Part shown: one piece after another, positions 35,101-43,511 of the stretch
Position numbering within the stretch: the stretch's first letter is position 1
Layout of the letters: every line of letters begins with the position of its first letter
Assembly: GCA_030066905.1 (NCBI GenBank)
Contig: JASJAR010000011.1
Coordinates: forward strand, 46,480 to 110,479
Length of the DNA stretch: 64,000 bases
Direction: 5' to 3'
From: Paracoccaceae bacterium
GTDB taxonomy: Bacteria; Pseudomonadota; Alphaproteobacteria; Rhodobacterales; Rhodobacteraceae
Translations under genes and position numbers: made by a program
Notes under the pieces: generated by a model
Database searches by the model: none
Seen by the model: the letters and a program-made list of their open reading frames with translations, nothing else
What the model was told of the DNA's origin: nothing

Positions 35101-35936
35101 CGCGCCAAGAGCGGGCGGTAGCGGACGCGGGTTCGCGTCTCGTCCGGCAGGTGGCGGTTGAGGCGTTTGTTCACCCGCCCGAAGGCGAAGATCAAAAGGA
35201 GGGTGAGGAGGATGAAATAACCCGCCACGATCGGGTAGGGGACGAAGGGGTTGAACGTCTTGTCGGCGAAGTAATTGGCGTAATAGAGCGCGTCGCCCCG
35301 CTGCTGCCAGGCGGGGAAGCCTGAGAAGTACACGAGCGTCGTGGCGTGAAAGAGAAAGATCGCTTCGTTGGTGTAGGCGGGCCAGGCGAGCCTGAGCATG
35401 GTCGGCCAGGTGATCTTGCGGAACTTCGCCCAGCCGGTGAACCCGTAGGCATCCGCCGCTTCGAGATCGCCTTTCGGGATCGAGCGGAGCGCGCCATAGA
35501 AAATCTCCGCAGAATAAGCGGTGGTGTTGAGGAAGAGAACGATCAGCGCCCCGGCCCAGGCGCGGGTGAGCCAGCCGGTTTCGGCGGTGATGATCGTGAA
35601 GCCGAGGTTGATGTCGATGCCGCCCCGGGGCAGCAGGACGAAGGCTTCATAGGCGAAGAAGAACTGGATGAAGAGCGGTGAGCCCCGGAAGAGGAAGATG
35701 AACCATTCGGCTGGCTTGCGCAGGAGCTTCGTGCCCGAAAGCCGCGCCAGCGCCACGGCGGTGGCGGCGAAAAACCCGCCCAGCATCGCAAAGACGCCGA
35801 AATAGACGTTCCAGATCATGCCCGAGCCGATCAGCACGAATTGCTGGCATAGGGTGAAATCGGATCGCGGCAGAAGCCGCTCGCCGATGCCGATGGAGCG
35901 CAGGCCGTAATCGGCGAGGACCTCCCAGCAGGTCAT
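35097..35936 (-). CDS. polar amino acid ABC transporter permease (HisM-like)
   Basis: This 279-residue inner membrane protein has several transmembrane segments and the EAA-type loop (EAADAYGFTGWAKFRKITWPTMLRLAWPAYTN) that contacts the ATPase. The TIGR01726 amine-permease pattern (FLFRGSPLFIQFFFAYE) is present. It overlaps the HisQ-like permease by 4 bp and forms a heterodimeric channel with it. Import of a basic amino acid or polyamine-type compound is likely. Confidence 0.92.
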   Translation of the reverse strand: MTCWEVLADYGLRSIGIGERLLPRSDFTLCQQFVLIGSGMIWNVYFGVFAMLGGFFAATAVALARLSGTKLLRKPAEWFIFLFRGSPLFIQFFFAYEAFVLLPRGGIDINLGFTIITAETGWLTRAWAGALIVLFLNTTAYSAEIFYGALRSIPKGDLEAADAYGFTGWAKFRKITWPTMLRLAWPAYTNEAIFLFHATTLVYFSGFPAWQQRGDALYYANYFADKTFNPFVPYPIVAGYFILLTLLLIFAFGRVNKRLNRHLPDETRTRVRYRPLLAR

Positions 35937-36817
35937 GCCATCGCCGCCTTGCGCTGGGCTTCGCCGGCCGCTGTCGCCTGGCCGTGGGAGAGCCGTGTCG
36001 TCAGCCGCCCCAGCACAACCTCCGAGACCTTGGTGAGCCCCAGATAGAAGACGAGCAGGGCCAGGAAATACCACAGCCGCCAATCGGGGTGGGGGTAGTC
36101 GAACATCGGCCCCTTGGTGCCGCCAAGCTCGCGGGCCCAATAGACGATGTCTTCGACCCCGAGCAGAAACAGCAAGGGCGTGGCCTTGATGAGGATCATC
36201 CAGAGGTTCGAGAGCCCCGGGAGCGCATAGGTCCACATCTGCGGGACAAGGATGCGCCAGAAGGCCTGGCGGGGGGACATCCCGTAGGCTTCCGCCGTCT
36301 CCATCTGGGCCCGGGGCACCGCGCGCATCGCCCCGATGAGCACATTGGCGGCGAAGGCGCCGAAGACGATGGCGAAGGTCAGGACGGCGAGAAGGAAGCC
36401 GTAGCCCTCATGGACCCATTGCGGCGCGGTCGAGAGCGGCAGCTTGGCGGCGGCGCAAACGACGAAGTCGTTGCCCTGGCGCACCGGCTCCTCCCAATCG
36501 GGGCAGAGCACCTGGTGGCGGAGCCATTCGAAGGCCTGGTCGAGGGCGATGACGAAGAAGAGAAAGAAGACGATGTCGGGCACGCCCCGCACGATGGCCG
36601 TGTAGCCCTGGCCGAGCCAGCGCAAGGGGGCGATCCGCGAGCGCGCCGCACTGGCGCCGGCAAAGCCGAAAGCGAGGGCTGTAGGGGCTGTGATCGCCAG
36701 AAGGAGCATCACCGTGCCGAAGGAGAGATAGGCCGTCAGATGCTTGCCGTTCGTCAGGTAACAGGCGAACCAGCGGGCGGTCTCAAGCGTCGAGGGGTCT
36801 TCGCAGAAGCTGAATAT
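35933..36817 (-). CDS. polar amino acid ABC transporter permease (HisQ-like), probable ATA start
   Basis: This is the partner permease, with the EAA loop (METAEAYGMSPRQAFWRILVPQMWTYALPGLSN) and the RGVPDIVFFLFF signature. The first standard start in frame is GTG 36712, but that would begin the protein inside its first membrane helix. The same frame continues upstream for 35 codons of family-like sequence (FSFCEDPSTLETARWFACYL...) to an ATA at 36817-36815. AAGGGA is 7 nt before that ATA, and a TGA lies upstream of it. Either a rare ATA start is used, or the start codon is mutated or miscalled. Calling 35933-36712 is the conservative alternative. Confidence 0.75.
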   Translation of the reverse strand: MFSFCEDPSTLETARWFACYLTNGKHLTAYLSFGTVMLLLAITAPTALAFGFAGASAARSRIAPLRWLGQGYTAIVRGVPDIVFFLFFVIALDQAFEWLRHQVLCPDWEEPVRQGNDFVVCAAAKLPLSTAPQWVHEGYGFLLAVLTFAIVFGAFAANVLIGAMRAVPRAQMETAEAYGMSPRQAFWRILVPQMWTYALPGLSNLWMILIKATPLLFLLGVEDIVYWARELGGTKGPMFDYPHPDWRLWYFLALLVFYLGLTKVSEVVLGRLTTRLSHGQATAAGEAQRKAAMA

Positions 36818-36842
36818 CGGCGCATCCCTTCAGATCGTGCAC

Positions 36843-36890
36843 CCGGGGGCAAGCTCCGGGATTTTCGGTATTTTTGCCAAGATGAAGGGG
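36843..36890 (+). repeat. second-family dispersed element, copy D
   Basis: The segment CTCCGGGATTTTCGG then TATTTTTGCCAAGATGAAG matches the tail of copy C at 54832-54896. It lies between the solute-binding-protein and permease genes. Confidence 0.6.
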
Positions 36891-36910
36891 CCGGGTCGGT
36901 GCCCGGCCCC
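36887..36910 (-). terminator. intercistronic hairpin after the binding-protein gene
   Basis: A perfect 9-bp stem (GGGGCCGGG / CCCGGCCCC) with a 6-nt loop starts 9 nt beyond the stop codon. On the transcribed strand it is followed only by TTCATCTT, so it may stabilise the binding-protein mRNA or attenuate transcription rather than terminate fully. Confidence 0.6.
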
Positions 36911-36918
36911 GACCGGTC

Positions 36919-37635
36919 TCACCAGGTGGTGGAGACCTCCCATTTCTCGATCAGCTCGTTGAGCGAGCCGTCTTCCTTCATCGAGGTGATGGCCGCGTCG
37001 AACTTGGCTTTAAGTTCACCGTCGCTTTCGCGGATGCCCATGCCAACACCGCCGCCGAGGGAGACCGGGTCTCCGACGACCATGAAGGCCGGGTCGGCGT
37101 CGATGGCGGTCTGGATGAAGGAGCTGTCGGCCAGGACCGCATCGACCTCGCCGTTCTTCACCGCCGCCACGGTCTCATCGGGCGTGGCGAATTCGACCAG
37201 GGTGGCCCCGCTTTCGGCCACATAGCCGGCCTGGATCGTGCCCGTTTGGGCCGCGATCACGCCGCCCATGAGGTCGACGCCGTCCGACAGCGCCATGTAG
37301 AGCGACGGGTCGGGCGGGGTGTAGGCTTGCGTGAAGTCGATGACCTCGTCGCGCTCGTCGGTGATCGACATGCCGGCGATGATGACGTCGTAATTGCCCG
37401 ACACGAGGTTCGGGATGATCGAATCCCAGTCGTTCTTCACCCATTCGCAGGTGAGGTCTGCGCGCAAGCAAAGCTCGTCGCCGAGCTCGCGCTCGAACCC
37501 GTCGATCTCGCCGTCGTCGTTGATTAGGTTCCACGGCGGATAGGCGCCTTCGGTGCCCATGCGGACGACGTCTTGCGCCAGGCTCGGCCCCGCGACGAGC
37601 GCGAGCGCTGCGGCGGTAAGGATCAGTTTATTCAT
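36919..37635 (-). CDS. periplasmic polar amino acid-binding protein
   Basis: This 238-residue SBP_bac_3 family protein has a Sec signal peptide (MNKLILTAAALALVAGPSLAQ). The mature chain starts VVRMGTEGAYPPWN. A C-x6-C pair (ELCLRADLTCEW) corresponds to the disulfide of HisJ/LAO-type proteins, followed by DSIIPNLVSGNYDVIIAGMSIT. Basic amino acids or guanidino/amine compounds are likely ligands. GGGAG precedes the start. It lies between the ATPase and permease genes in one operon. Confidence 0.93.
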   Translation of the reverse strand: MNKLILTAAALALVAGPSLAQDVVRMGTEGAYPPWNLINDDGEIDGFERELGDELCLRADLTCEWVKNDWDSIIPNLVSGNYDVIIAGMSITDERDEVIDFTQAYTPPDPSLYMALSDGVDLMGGVIAAQTGTIQAGYVAESGATLVEFATPDETVAAVKNGEVDAVLADSSFIQTAIDADPAFMVVGDPVSLGGGVGMGIRESDGELKAKFDAAITSMKEDGSLNELIEKWEVSTTW

Positions 37636-37657
37636 GGTTTTCTCCCTTGGATGAGGT

Positions 37658-38431
37658 TCATGCGGCCGTGGCAGAAAGAAACTGCCGAAGCCGGGTGGAG
37701 CTGGGGCGGTCGAAAAGGGCTTCGGGTGGGCCCTCCTCCTCGATCCGCCCCTGGTGCAGAAAGATGACGTGGTCGGAGACGTCGCGGGCAAGGCTCATGT
37801 CGTGGGTGACGATGACCATCGTCCGGCCCTCCTCGGCGAGCGCCTTGATGACCCGGATCACCTCCTGTTCGAGCTCGGGGTCGAGGGCCGAGGTGGGCTC
37901 GTCGAAAAGGAGCGCCCGGGGTTCCATCGCGAGCGCCCTGGCGATGGCGGCGCGCTGTTGCTGGCCGCCCGAAAGCTGGGCGGGGTAGACGCCCGCCTTG
38001 TCGCCGATGCCGACCTTGTCGAGATAGCCCCGCGCGGCCGTCTCGACCTCGGCGCGGTCGCGTCTGAGCACCGTCACCGGCGCCTCCATGACGTTTTCGA
38101 GGATCGTCATATGGGCCCAGAGGTTGAACTGCTGGAACACCATCGAAAGGTTGGTGCGGATGCGGGTGACCTGGGCGCGGTCGGCAGGCTGGCGGGCCGG
38201 CCCCGCGCCGCGCCAGGCGATGGGTTCGCCCTCGAAACGGATCTCGCCCTCCTGGCTGTCTTCGAGGAGGTTCGCGCAGCGCAGAAGCGTCGATTTTCCA
38301 GAGCCCGAGGACCCGATCAGCGCCACCACGTGGCCGCGCGGTGCGGTCAGGTCGACCCCCTTCAGCACTTCGAGCGCGCCGTAGGACTTATGGAGACCCG
38401 AGATCTCGATGACGGGTGCGGTGTCGGTCAC
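37658..38431 (-). CDS. polar amino acid ABC transporter ATP-binding protein (HisP-like)
   Basis: This is a 257-residue ATPase. Walker A is GSSGSGKST, the Q-loop lies in VFQQFNLWAHMT, the signature is LSGGQQQR, Walker B is LLFDEPTSALD, and the switch histidine is in VTHDMS. It starts with GTG at 38431. It is the first gene of the long minus-strand operon running through binding protein, permeases, amine ligases and oxidase down to about 29.1 kb. Confidence 0.95.
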   Translation of the reverse strand: MTDTAPVIEISGLHKSYGALEVLKGVDLTAPRGHVVALIGSSGSGKSTLLRCANLLEDSQEGEIRFEGEPIAWRGAGPARQPADRAQVTRIRTNLSMVFQQFNLWAHMTILENVMEAPVTVLRRDRAEVETAARGYLDKVGIGDKAGVYPAQLSGGQQQRAAIARALAMEPRALLFDEPTSALDPELEQEVIRVIKALAEEGRTMVIVTHDMSLARDVSDHVIFLHQGRIEEEGPPEALFDRPSSTRLRQFLSATAA

Positions 38432-38515
38432 GTGGCAGCAGGTGATTTCCCCGGATAGGGGAGTTAGGCGTGGATTGCCGTGATTTGCAACGCGATTCTG
38501 CGCCGTGACGCCGCG

Positions 38516-39247
38516 TCAATGCGGAGATGCCTCAGGAAAGGGCATGCGGGGGACCGCAAGGTAGTCTTGGGGCCCAAACCGGACGAGCGCGCCGGGGCCG
38601 AGGGCGGCGTCGATGGCCTCGGCGATGGCACCCGGGTCGAAGCGGCGGGCGCAGATGAACGGCGGCGCCGGGGTGGGCGCGGTGCGGGCGACCTCGCGCA
38701 GCCCGGCCGCGACGGCGGGGCGGTGGCGCCGGAGAAGCGCCCAGGACGTGGCGTCGAGGGCGGCGATGTCGGCCGCGTTTTGGGCGACGGCTTCGGCGGA
38801 GTGAAGATGGGCGCCGGTGAGCGTGATCCTACCACGGATTTCGAGCCGTTGCGTTTCGGCCCATCGTGCGAGCGCCCCCCAGCCCGACTGGCTGTCGGGG
38901 GCGTTGACGGCGATGCACGCCGACAGGAGGTCGCCCGCGCTGCGCCGGTCGCTCTCCCGGGCGACCAGAACGCTTCGGTAGTGCCCCGGCGGGACCCCCG
39001 GAAGGCCCGGGTCGGGTGTGCCGATGAGACGGGTTTTCTCATGAAGATCAAGGGAATAGGGGAGGCCGCAGGTCTGCCCGAGAAGAAGACCGGGGTGGCG
39101 CCAGAGCGCGTCGAGGTCGTCCGACCGGGTAAGCTCGGCCGGCGTATCGAAACCGGCCGCACGCAGAGCGGCGGAGAGACGGGCCCAGAGGGCGTCGGTC
39201 GCGGCCCGCTCCTCGGGCCAGTCGTACATCGGGAGGGCGGCGATCAC
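38516..39247 (-). CDS. PhnD/SsuA-type substrate-binding-like protein without signal peptide
   Basis: This 243-residue protein resembles the phosphate/phosphite/phosphonate binding-protein family (ALPMYDWPEERAATDALWARL, GQTCGLPYSLDLHEKTRLIGTP, NAADIAALDATSWALLRRHRP). There is no signal peptide and no adjacent phosphonate ABC genes, so it may act in the cytoplasm or as an orphan ligand binder. It overlaps the TerB-like gene by 4 bp (ATGA). Confidence 0.8.
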   Translation of the reverse strand: MIAALPMYDWPEERAATDALWARLSAALRAAGFDTPAELTRSDDLDALWRHPGLLLGQTCGLPYSLDLHEKTRLIGTPDPGLPGVPPGHYRSVLVARESDRRSAGDLLSACIAVNAPDSQSGWGALARWAETQRLEIRGRITLTGAHLHSAEAVAQNAADIAALDATSWALLRRHRPAVAAGLREVARTAPTPAPPFICARRFDPGAIAEAIDAALGPGALVRFGPQDYLAVPRMPFPEASPH

Positions 39248-39684
39248 GCTTTGTTTTCAACCCGTTGGCGGGCAAGGGCGGAATCGCGGTCGTTGATCCC
39301 GAGCATCGGGGCGACGAGACGGAGAAGCGCGTCTTCCTCGTGGTCGCGCACCCCGTCGGCGAGGACGACTTTCCAAAGCGATTCAATGACCTGGGCGCGG
39401 TCGTCGTAGGCCACCCCGGCCTTGATGGCGCGGGTGAAGCGCACCGTGTCGGGGGCTTCCGCCTCCAGCGCCTCGGCCTCGGAACGGAGCTTCGCCGCCT
39501 CGAAGGGCGAGAGATTGTGGTTGGTTTTCAGGATGTTGTCGATCATGCCCCGTTCGGCATCGGCATAGTCGCCATCGGATTTCGCGATCCGCACGAGAAG
39601 GGCGGCGAGGGCGAGACGGGCATCGGGTTCGGGCAGGCGCTCGGGCTCGGGAGCCGTCAGCGCGCGGATGAGATCGCCAAACAT
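39244..39684 (-). CDS. TerB-like tellurite resistance family protein
   Basis: This 146-residue helical protein of the TerB/DjlA-N superfamily contains LALAALLVRIAKSDGDYADAERGMID and LWKVVLADGVRDHEEDALLRLVAPMLGI, which carry paired acidic residues like those of the TerB metal site. Despite the name, the cellular role in such genomes is unknown. It is first in a two-gene operon with the PhnD-like protein. A three-copy 23-bp tandem repeat lies 41 bp upstream. Confidence 0.87.
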   Translation of the reverse strand: MFGDLIRALTAPEPERLPEPDARLALAALLVRIAKSDGDYADAERGMIDNILKTNHNLSPFEAAKLRSEAEALEAEAPDTVRFTRAIKAGVAYDDRAQVIESLWKVVLADGVRDHEEDALLRLVAPMLGINDRDSALARQRVENKA

Positions 39685-39724
39685 GGGGAGCGATATAGGC
39701 CGGGGGGCCTGGGCCTGAAAGGGC

Positions 39725-39793
39725 TGTCTGCAAAACGTATGGCAAAGTGTCTGCAAAACGTATGGCAACGCGTCTGCCCAACCTATGGCACGC
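39725..39793. repeat. 23-bp tandem repeat, three copies
   Basis: The unit TGTCTGCAAAACGTATGGCA plus 3 nt recurs at 39725, 39748 and 39771 with exact 23-bp spacing; the third copy has several changes. It is A+T-richer than its surroundings and lies in the TerB promoter region. The period is about two DNA turns, which would suit a regulator binding on one face. Confidence 0.85.
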
Positions 39794-39867
39794 CCGCCCG
39801 CTCGCTGTGCAGAAGCGGGGGGGCGACAGGGCCGCCGGGCGGGATCGCCCCCCGGGAGCCGGCGCCG

Positions 39868-40044
39868 TCAGGCTTTCGCGGGGTCGGCGGCCTTTGCCTC
39901 GTCGGAGGCGATTGCGGCGGGGATGTTCACCGGCTGGCCTCCGCGCGCGAGCTTCTCGCCCATGCGGATGAAGGCGTCGAGATGGGTGATTTCGGTTTTG
40001 AGCGCCTCGCGCCGGGCGCGGGCGATGTCGAGTACGTCACTCAT
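39868..40044 (-). CDS. small 58-residue helical protein
   Basis: This short gene starts ATG at 40044 and ends TGA at 39868. The product, MSDVLDIARARREALKTEIT followed by HLDAFIRMGEKLA and an alanine/lysine-rich tail, is amphipathic and helical and resembles small alphaproteobacterial coiled-coil proteins. AGGA lies 9 nt upstream of the start. Codon use matches the neighbours. It has no signal peptide or membrane segment, and its function is unknown. Confidence 0.7.
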   Translation of the reverse strand: MSDVLDIARARREALKTEITHLDAFIRMGEKLARGGQPVNIPAAIASDEAKAADPAKA

Positions 40045-40230
40045 GGGTACTGGTCCTAACTTTGGTCTTGGAACTGGTTAACGGGAGGTGAATGGCCGGG
40101 AGGTGCGGCGGGAATGGGGACAGGGTGGGGCGGTTTTGCGGGGGCGGGGCGGCGCGGGGAAACGGTGTGTTTTCGCGTTGGGGTTGTGTTGGGGCGGGGT
40201 CCGTTCGGACGGTGTGGGGTGATGGGACGC

Positions 40231-40306
40231 GCGTTCCGGGTCAGGCCCAGGACCTCACGGGGATGTTGCGCGACAGTGATCGAGGTCCCGGGTCGAGCCC
40301 GGGACG
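40231..40306 (-). repeat. dispersed palindromic element, copy 7
   Basis: The perfect arm GTCCCGGGTCGAGCCCGGGAC is preceded by a degraded arm (CCGGGTCAGGCCCAGGACC). It lies in the 597-bp gap 40045-40641, which also holds copy 8 and two GTAGGGTGG elements and no gene. Confidence 0.75.
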
Positions 40307-40308
40307 GG

Positions 40309-40381
40309 GTAGGGTGGGCAATTTGCCCACCGGTCGGGCCCGGTTTTTGACGGTGGATGGTGGGCAGACTGCCCACCCTAC
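40309..40381. repeat. GTAGGGTGGGCA inverted-repeat element, copy 1
   Basis: This is a 73-bp element with terminal inverted repeats GTAGGGTGGGCA and TGCCCACCCTAC. Each arm also contains its own palindrome (GGTGGGCAATTTGCCCACC and GGTGGGCAGACTGCCCACC). It resembles REP/MITE-like elements seen in many bacteria. No transposase is nearby. Confidence 0.85.
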
Positions 40382-40449
40382 GGGGGTTGGCGGGCATTGC
40401 GCGATAGTGGGTGGGAACTCTTGCTAGGATCGTTCCGGAGGAGGGGCCG

Positions 40450-40520
40450 CCCCGGACCTGATCCGGGGCCTCAATCGGCGGCGCGCCCCATCGCGCGAGG
40501 ACTCGGGTCGAGCCCGGGAC
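40450..40520 (-). repeat. dispersed palindromic element, copy 8
   Basis: The arms CCCCGGACCTGATCCGGGG and CTCGGGTCGAGCCCGGGAC flank a 30-bp core. It lies between the two GTAGGGTGG elements. Confidence 0.82.
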
Positions 40521-40531
40521 GGGGAGTTCAG

Positions 40532-40601
40532 GTAGGGTGGATATTGTGCCCATCGTCGGTATGGCGGCGAGGGCGGATGGTGGGCAAATTGCCCACCCTA
40601 C
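40532..40601. repeat. GTAGGGTGGGCA inverted-repeat element, copy 2
   Basis: This is a 70-bp copy of the element at 40309. The right arm GGTGGGCAAATTGCCCACCCTAC is intact in form; the left arm is degenerate (GTAGGGTGGATATTGTGCCC). It ends 40 bp beyond the pyrG stop codon. Confidence 0.82.
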
Positions 40602-40641
40602 GCTTGCTTCTCCTTGTCCGAATTGCCTATGCGAAGGTATT

Positions 40642-42285
40642 TCAAACCAACCGCGACGCCTCAACCGCCGCCCGCACAAAATCCGCAAAGAGCGGATGCG
40701 GCGCAAACGGCTTCGACTTCAGCTCGGGGTGAAACTGCACCCCGATGAACCACGGATGGTCCTTCACCTCGACGATCTCCGGCAGGCGCCCGTCGGGGCT
40801 CATGCCTGAAAAGCAAAGCCCCTCCTCTTCGAGCTTCTCGCGGTACTTCACGTCCACCTCATACCGGTGCCGGTGGCGCTCTTCGATCACCTCGCGCCCG
40901 TAGACCTCGGCCACTTTCGAGCCGTGGGACAGGTTCGCGGTGTAGGCGCCGAGGCGCATGGTGCCGCCCTTATCGTCGTCGACGCGGCGCTTCGCGGTGT
41001 GGTTGCCCTGGACCCATTCCTTGAGGTGATAGACCACCGGCTCGAAGCGCTTCTTGCCCGCTTCGTGGTCGAATTCCTCGGACCCCGCGGTCTTCAGGCC
41101 CGCGAGGTTGCGGGCCGCCTCGATCACCGCCATTTGCATGCCGAGGCAGATGCCGAGGTAGGGCACTTTCCGCTCCCGGGCGAATTGTGCCGCCTTGATC
41201 TTGCCCTCGGTGCCGCGCTCGCCGAAGCCGCCGGGGACGAGGATCGCGTGGAAGGGTTCGAGATGGGGGGCTGGGTCTTCGCGTTCGAAGATCTCCGCGT
41301 CGATCCATTCGGCGCGCACCCGGGTGCGGTTGGCCATGCCGCCATGGGTGAGCGCCTCGGCGATGGATTTGTAGGCGTCTTCGAGCTCAGTGTATTTGCC
41401 GACGATGGCGACGCGGACCTCGCCTTCGGCGTTGTGGAGCCGGTCGACCACGTCTTCCCAGACCGCGAGGTTGGGTTTCGGGGCAGGGGTGATGCCGAAA
41501 GCGTCGAGCACCGCCTGGTCGAGCCCCTCCTGGTGGTAGGCCATGGGGGCTTCGTAGATCGATTTGAGATCGTAAGCGGCGATCACGCTGTCGGGGCGGA
41601 CATTGCAGAACAGGGCGAGTTTCTCGCGTTCTTTCTGGGGGATGGGTTTTTCGGACCGGCAGACGAGGATGTCGGGCGCGATGCCGATGGAGCGCAACTC
41701 CTTGACCGAGTGTTGGGTGGGCTTCGTCTTGAGTTCGCCGGAAGCGGCGATCCACGGCAGAAGCGTGAGGTGCATGAAGATGACCTCGCCCCGGGGCCGG
41801 TCCTGGCCGAACTGGCGGATCGCTTCGAAGAACGGGAGGCCCTCGATGTCGCCCACCGTGCCGCCGATCTCGCAAAGCATGAAATCGACCTCATCGTCGC
41901 CTATGCGGATGAAGTCTTTGATTTCGTTGGTGACGTGGGGGATGACCTGGATGGTCTTGCCGAGGTAGTCGCCCCGGCGCTCCTTTTCGAGGACGGTGGA
42001 GTAGATGCGCCCCGACGACACGCTGTCGGTGCCGCGGGCGTGAACGCCGGTGAAGCGTTCGTAATGGCCGAGATCGAGGTCGGTCTCGGCGCCGTCGTCG
42101 GTGACGAAGACCTCGCCGTGCTCGAAAGGCGACATCGTGCCGGGGTCGACATTGAGATAGGGATCGAGCTTTCGGAGCCTCACGGTGTAGCCCCGGGCCT
42201 GAAGGAGCGCGCCGAGGGCGGCGGAGGCCAGCCCCTTGCCGAGCGAAGAGACCACACCGCCGGTGATGAAAACGTAACGCGCCAT
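40642..42285 (-). CDS. pyrG: CTP synthase
   Basis: This 547-residue enzyme converts UTP to CTP with glutamine and ATP. The N-terminal synthetase domain begins [18 protein letters not shown] and contains [20 protein letters not shown]. The C-terminal glutamine amidotransferase domain has the catalytic cysteine in GICLGMQ and the His-Glu in [12 protein letters not shown]. The length is typical. It lies downstream of secG on the same strand with a 158-bp gap. Confidence 0.98.
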   Translation of the reverse strand: MARYVFITGGVVSSLGKGLASAALGALLQARGYTVRLRKLDPYLNVDPGTMSPFEHGEVFVTDDGAETDLDLGHYERFTGVHARGTDSVSSGRIYSTVLEKERRGDYLGKTIQVIPHVTNEIKDFIRIGDDEVDFMLCEIGGTVGDIEGLPFFEAIRQFGQDRPRGEVIFMHLTLLPWIAASGELKTKPTQHSVKELRSIGIAPDILVCRSEKPIPQKEREKLALFCNVRPDSVIAAYDLKSIYEAPMAYHQEGLDQAVLDAFGITPAPKPNLAVWEDVVDRLHNAEGEVRVAIVGKYTELEDAYKSIAEALTHGGMANRTRVRAEWIDAEIFEREDPAPHLEPFHAILVPGGFGERGTEGKIKAAQFARERKVPYLGICLGMQMAVIEAARNLAGLKTAGSEEFDHEAGKKRFEPVVYHLKEWVQGNHTAKRRVDDDKGGTMRLGAYTANLSHGSKVAEVYGREVIEERHRHRYEVDVKYREKLEEEGLCFSGMSPDGRLPEIVEVKDHPWFIGVQFHPELKSKPFAPHPLFADFVRAAVEASRLV

Positions 42286-42443
42286 GTGGCCTGAACTCCC
42301 GCGATCTCTGCTCTGCCGGCGCGTTCTTAACGACGAATCTCGCGCCCTCACGGGAGTCCAGCTTACCGCGAATGGGGCCCGGGCCGCAACAGCGGCCGCG
42401 CCATATCTTGCGCGACAGAGGGGCTCAGCCCAAGGTCTAGTGG

Positions 42444-42830
42444 TTATTCGGCCCGCGGAAGGGGCACGCCCGTCCCCGCCCCGCCGTCTTCGGCCGGTGG
42501 CGGCAGGAGCGCGCCCGCCGGCGGCAGGAGCGGGTCGGCGCCCCGGTCTTCCTCAGACACTCCCGCGCCAAGCCGGTCGAGCACCGAGGAATCCGCCGCA
42601 TTCTGGGCGGCGATGATGGTGAGCGTCAGGGAGGTGGCGATGAAGGCCACGGCAAGCGCCCAGGTGATCTTGCCGAGCGCCGTCGCCGCGCCGCGCGAGG
42701 AGACGAGGCCGCCGCCGCCACCGCCGCCGCCGCCAAGCCCCAGACCGCCGCCTTCGGAGCGTTGCAGGAGCACCACGCCGATCAGGGCGAGGGCGAGGAG
42801 GAGGTGGATGACGAGGACGACGTTTTCCAT
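42444..42830 (-). CDS. secG: Sec translocase subunit SecG
   Basis: This 128-residue inner membrane protein has two transmembrane helices ([22 protein letters not shown] and [19 protein letters not shown]) joined by the SecG loop [13 protein letters not shown]...[13 protein letters not shown]. The glycine run is long here (nine consecutive). The C-terminus is an extended proline/acid-rich tail. It assists SecYE protein export. The secG-pyrG order is common in Alphaproteobacteria. Confidence 0.93.
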   Translation of the reverse strand: MENVVLVIHLLLALALIGVVLLQRSEGGGLGLGGGGGGGGGLVSSRGAATALGKITWALAVAFIATSLTLTIIAAQNAADSSVLDRLGAGVSEEDRGADPLLPPAGALLPPPAEDGGAGTGVPLPRAE

Positions 42831-42955
42831 TGGGTGCCTTTCGAACGGGCTCGATTTAATGCCTCCCGGCCCCCCGTGCAAGCGCTTCGGCTTGCCTGCC
42901 CGGGCCGCCTTTGGCAAGCTTGCCGCAGAGGGCAGGCGACAGCGGGGCAGCGACG

Positions 42956-43414
42956 ATGGAAGCCATTCTCGACGAATGCCACGGGCTGCCCGTCGAGGCG
43001 TTTCAGCCGCGCGACCGGCTGGTGGCGGAAAGCGAACCGGCCGAGGCGATGTACGTCCTGATCGAGGGCGCGGTGGAGGTCGTGCGCGGCGGGATGGCCC
43101 TTCTGACCGTCAGCGCGCCGGGCTCGCTCATCGGTGAGATGTCGGCGCTTCTTGGCCGGCCCTATTCGGCGACCGTGCGCGCGGCCACCGACGTCACCGT
43201 CTACCGTGTCGAGGAACCGGGCCGGTTTCTTGCGGAACGGCCGGTCCTGCTGTTGCGCACCGCGCAGCTTCTCGCCCAGCGGCTCGACAGTGCGACCGCC
43301 TATCTGGCGGATCTCAAGACGCAACACGAGGGCCGCGGCGGCGACCAGTTCGGCGTGATCGACGATGTGCTGGGGGCGCTCTTGACCCAGGCCGACCGGC
43401 GGATCGGCGGTTAG
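42956..43414 (+). CDS. cyclic nucleotide-binding domain protein
   Basis: This 152-residue protein is essentially one CNBD/cupin-like domain (LVAESEPAEAMYVLIEGAVEVV, phosphate-binding cassette GSLIGEMSALLGRPYSATVRA) and a helical C-terminus. No DNA-binding domain is present, so it may sense a nucleotide or have lost binding. The PBC arginine-like position is kept (SATVRAA). It is divergent from secG and convergent with hom. Confidence 0.87.
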   Translation: MEAILDECHGLPVEAFQPRDRLVAESEPAEAMYVLIEGAVEVVRGGMALLTVSAPGSLIGEMSALLGRPYSATVRAATDVTVYRVEEPGRFLAERPVLLLRTAQLLAQRLDSATAYLADLKTQHEGRGGDQFGVIDDVLGALLTQADRRIGG

Positions 43415-43511
43415 GGCGCTGCCGGTGGTCTGACGCGAAACGGGTCGGCACCCGGCGTTGGATCGGGATCGACGGCGAAGCGATGAGCGGGACCGTTCCG
43501 GTCCGCGAAAA

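Noticed and set aside
38516..39247. Part of a phosphonate ABC transporter
   Set aside because: There is no signal peptide and no adjacent PhnC/PhnE-like genes; the nearby ATPase belongs to the amino acid transporter.
39725..39793. Short CRISPR-like array
   Set aside because: The copies are directly adjacent with no spacers and the unit is 23 bp; no cas genes are present.
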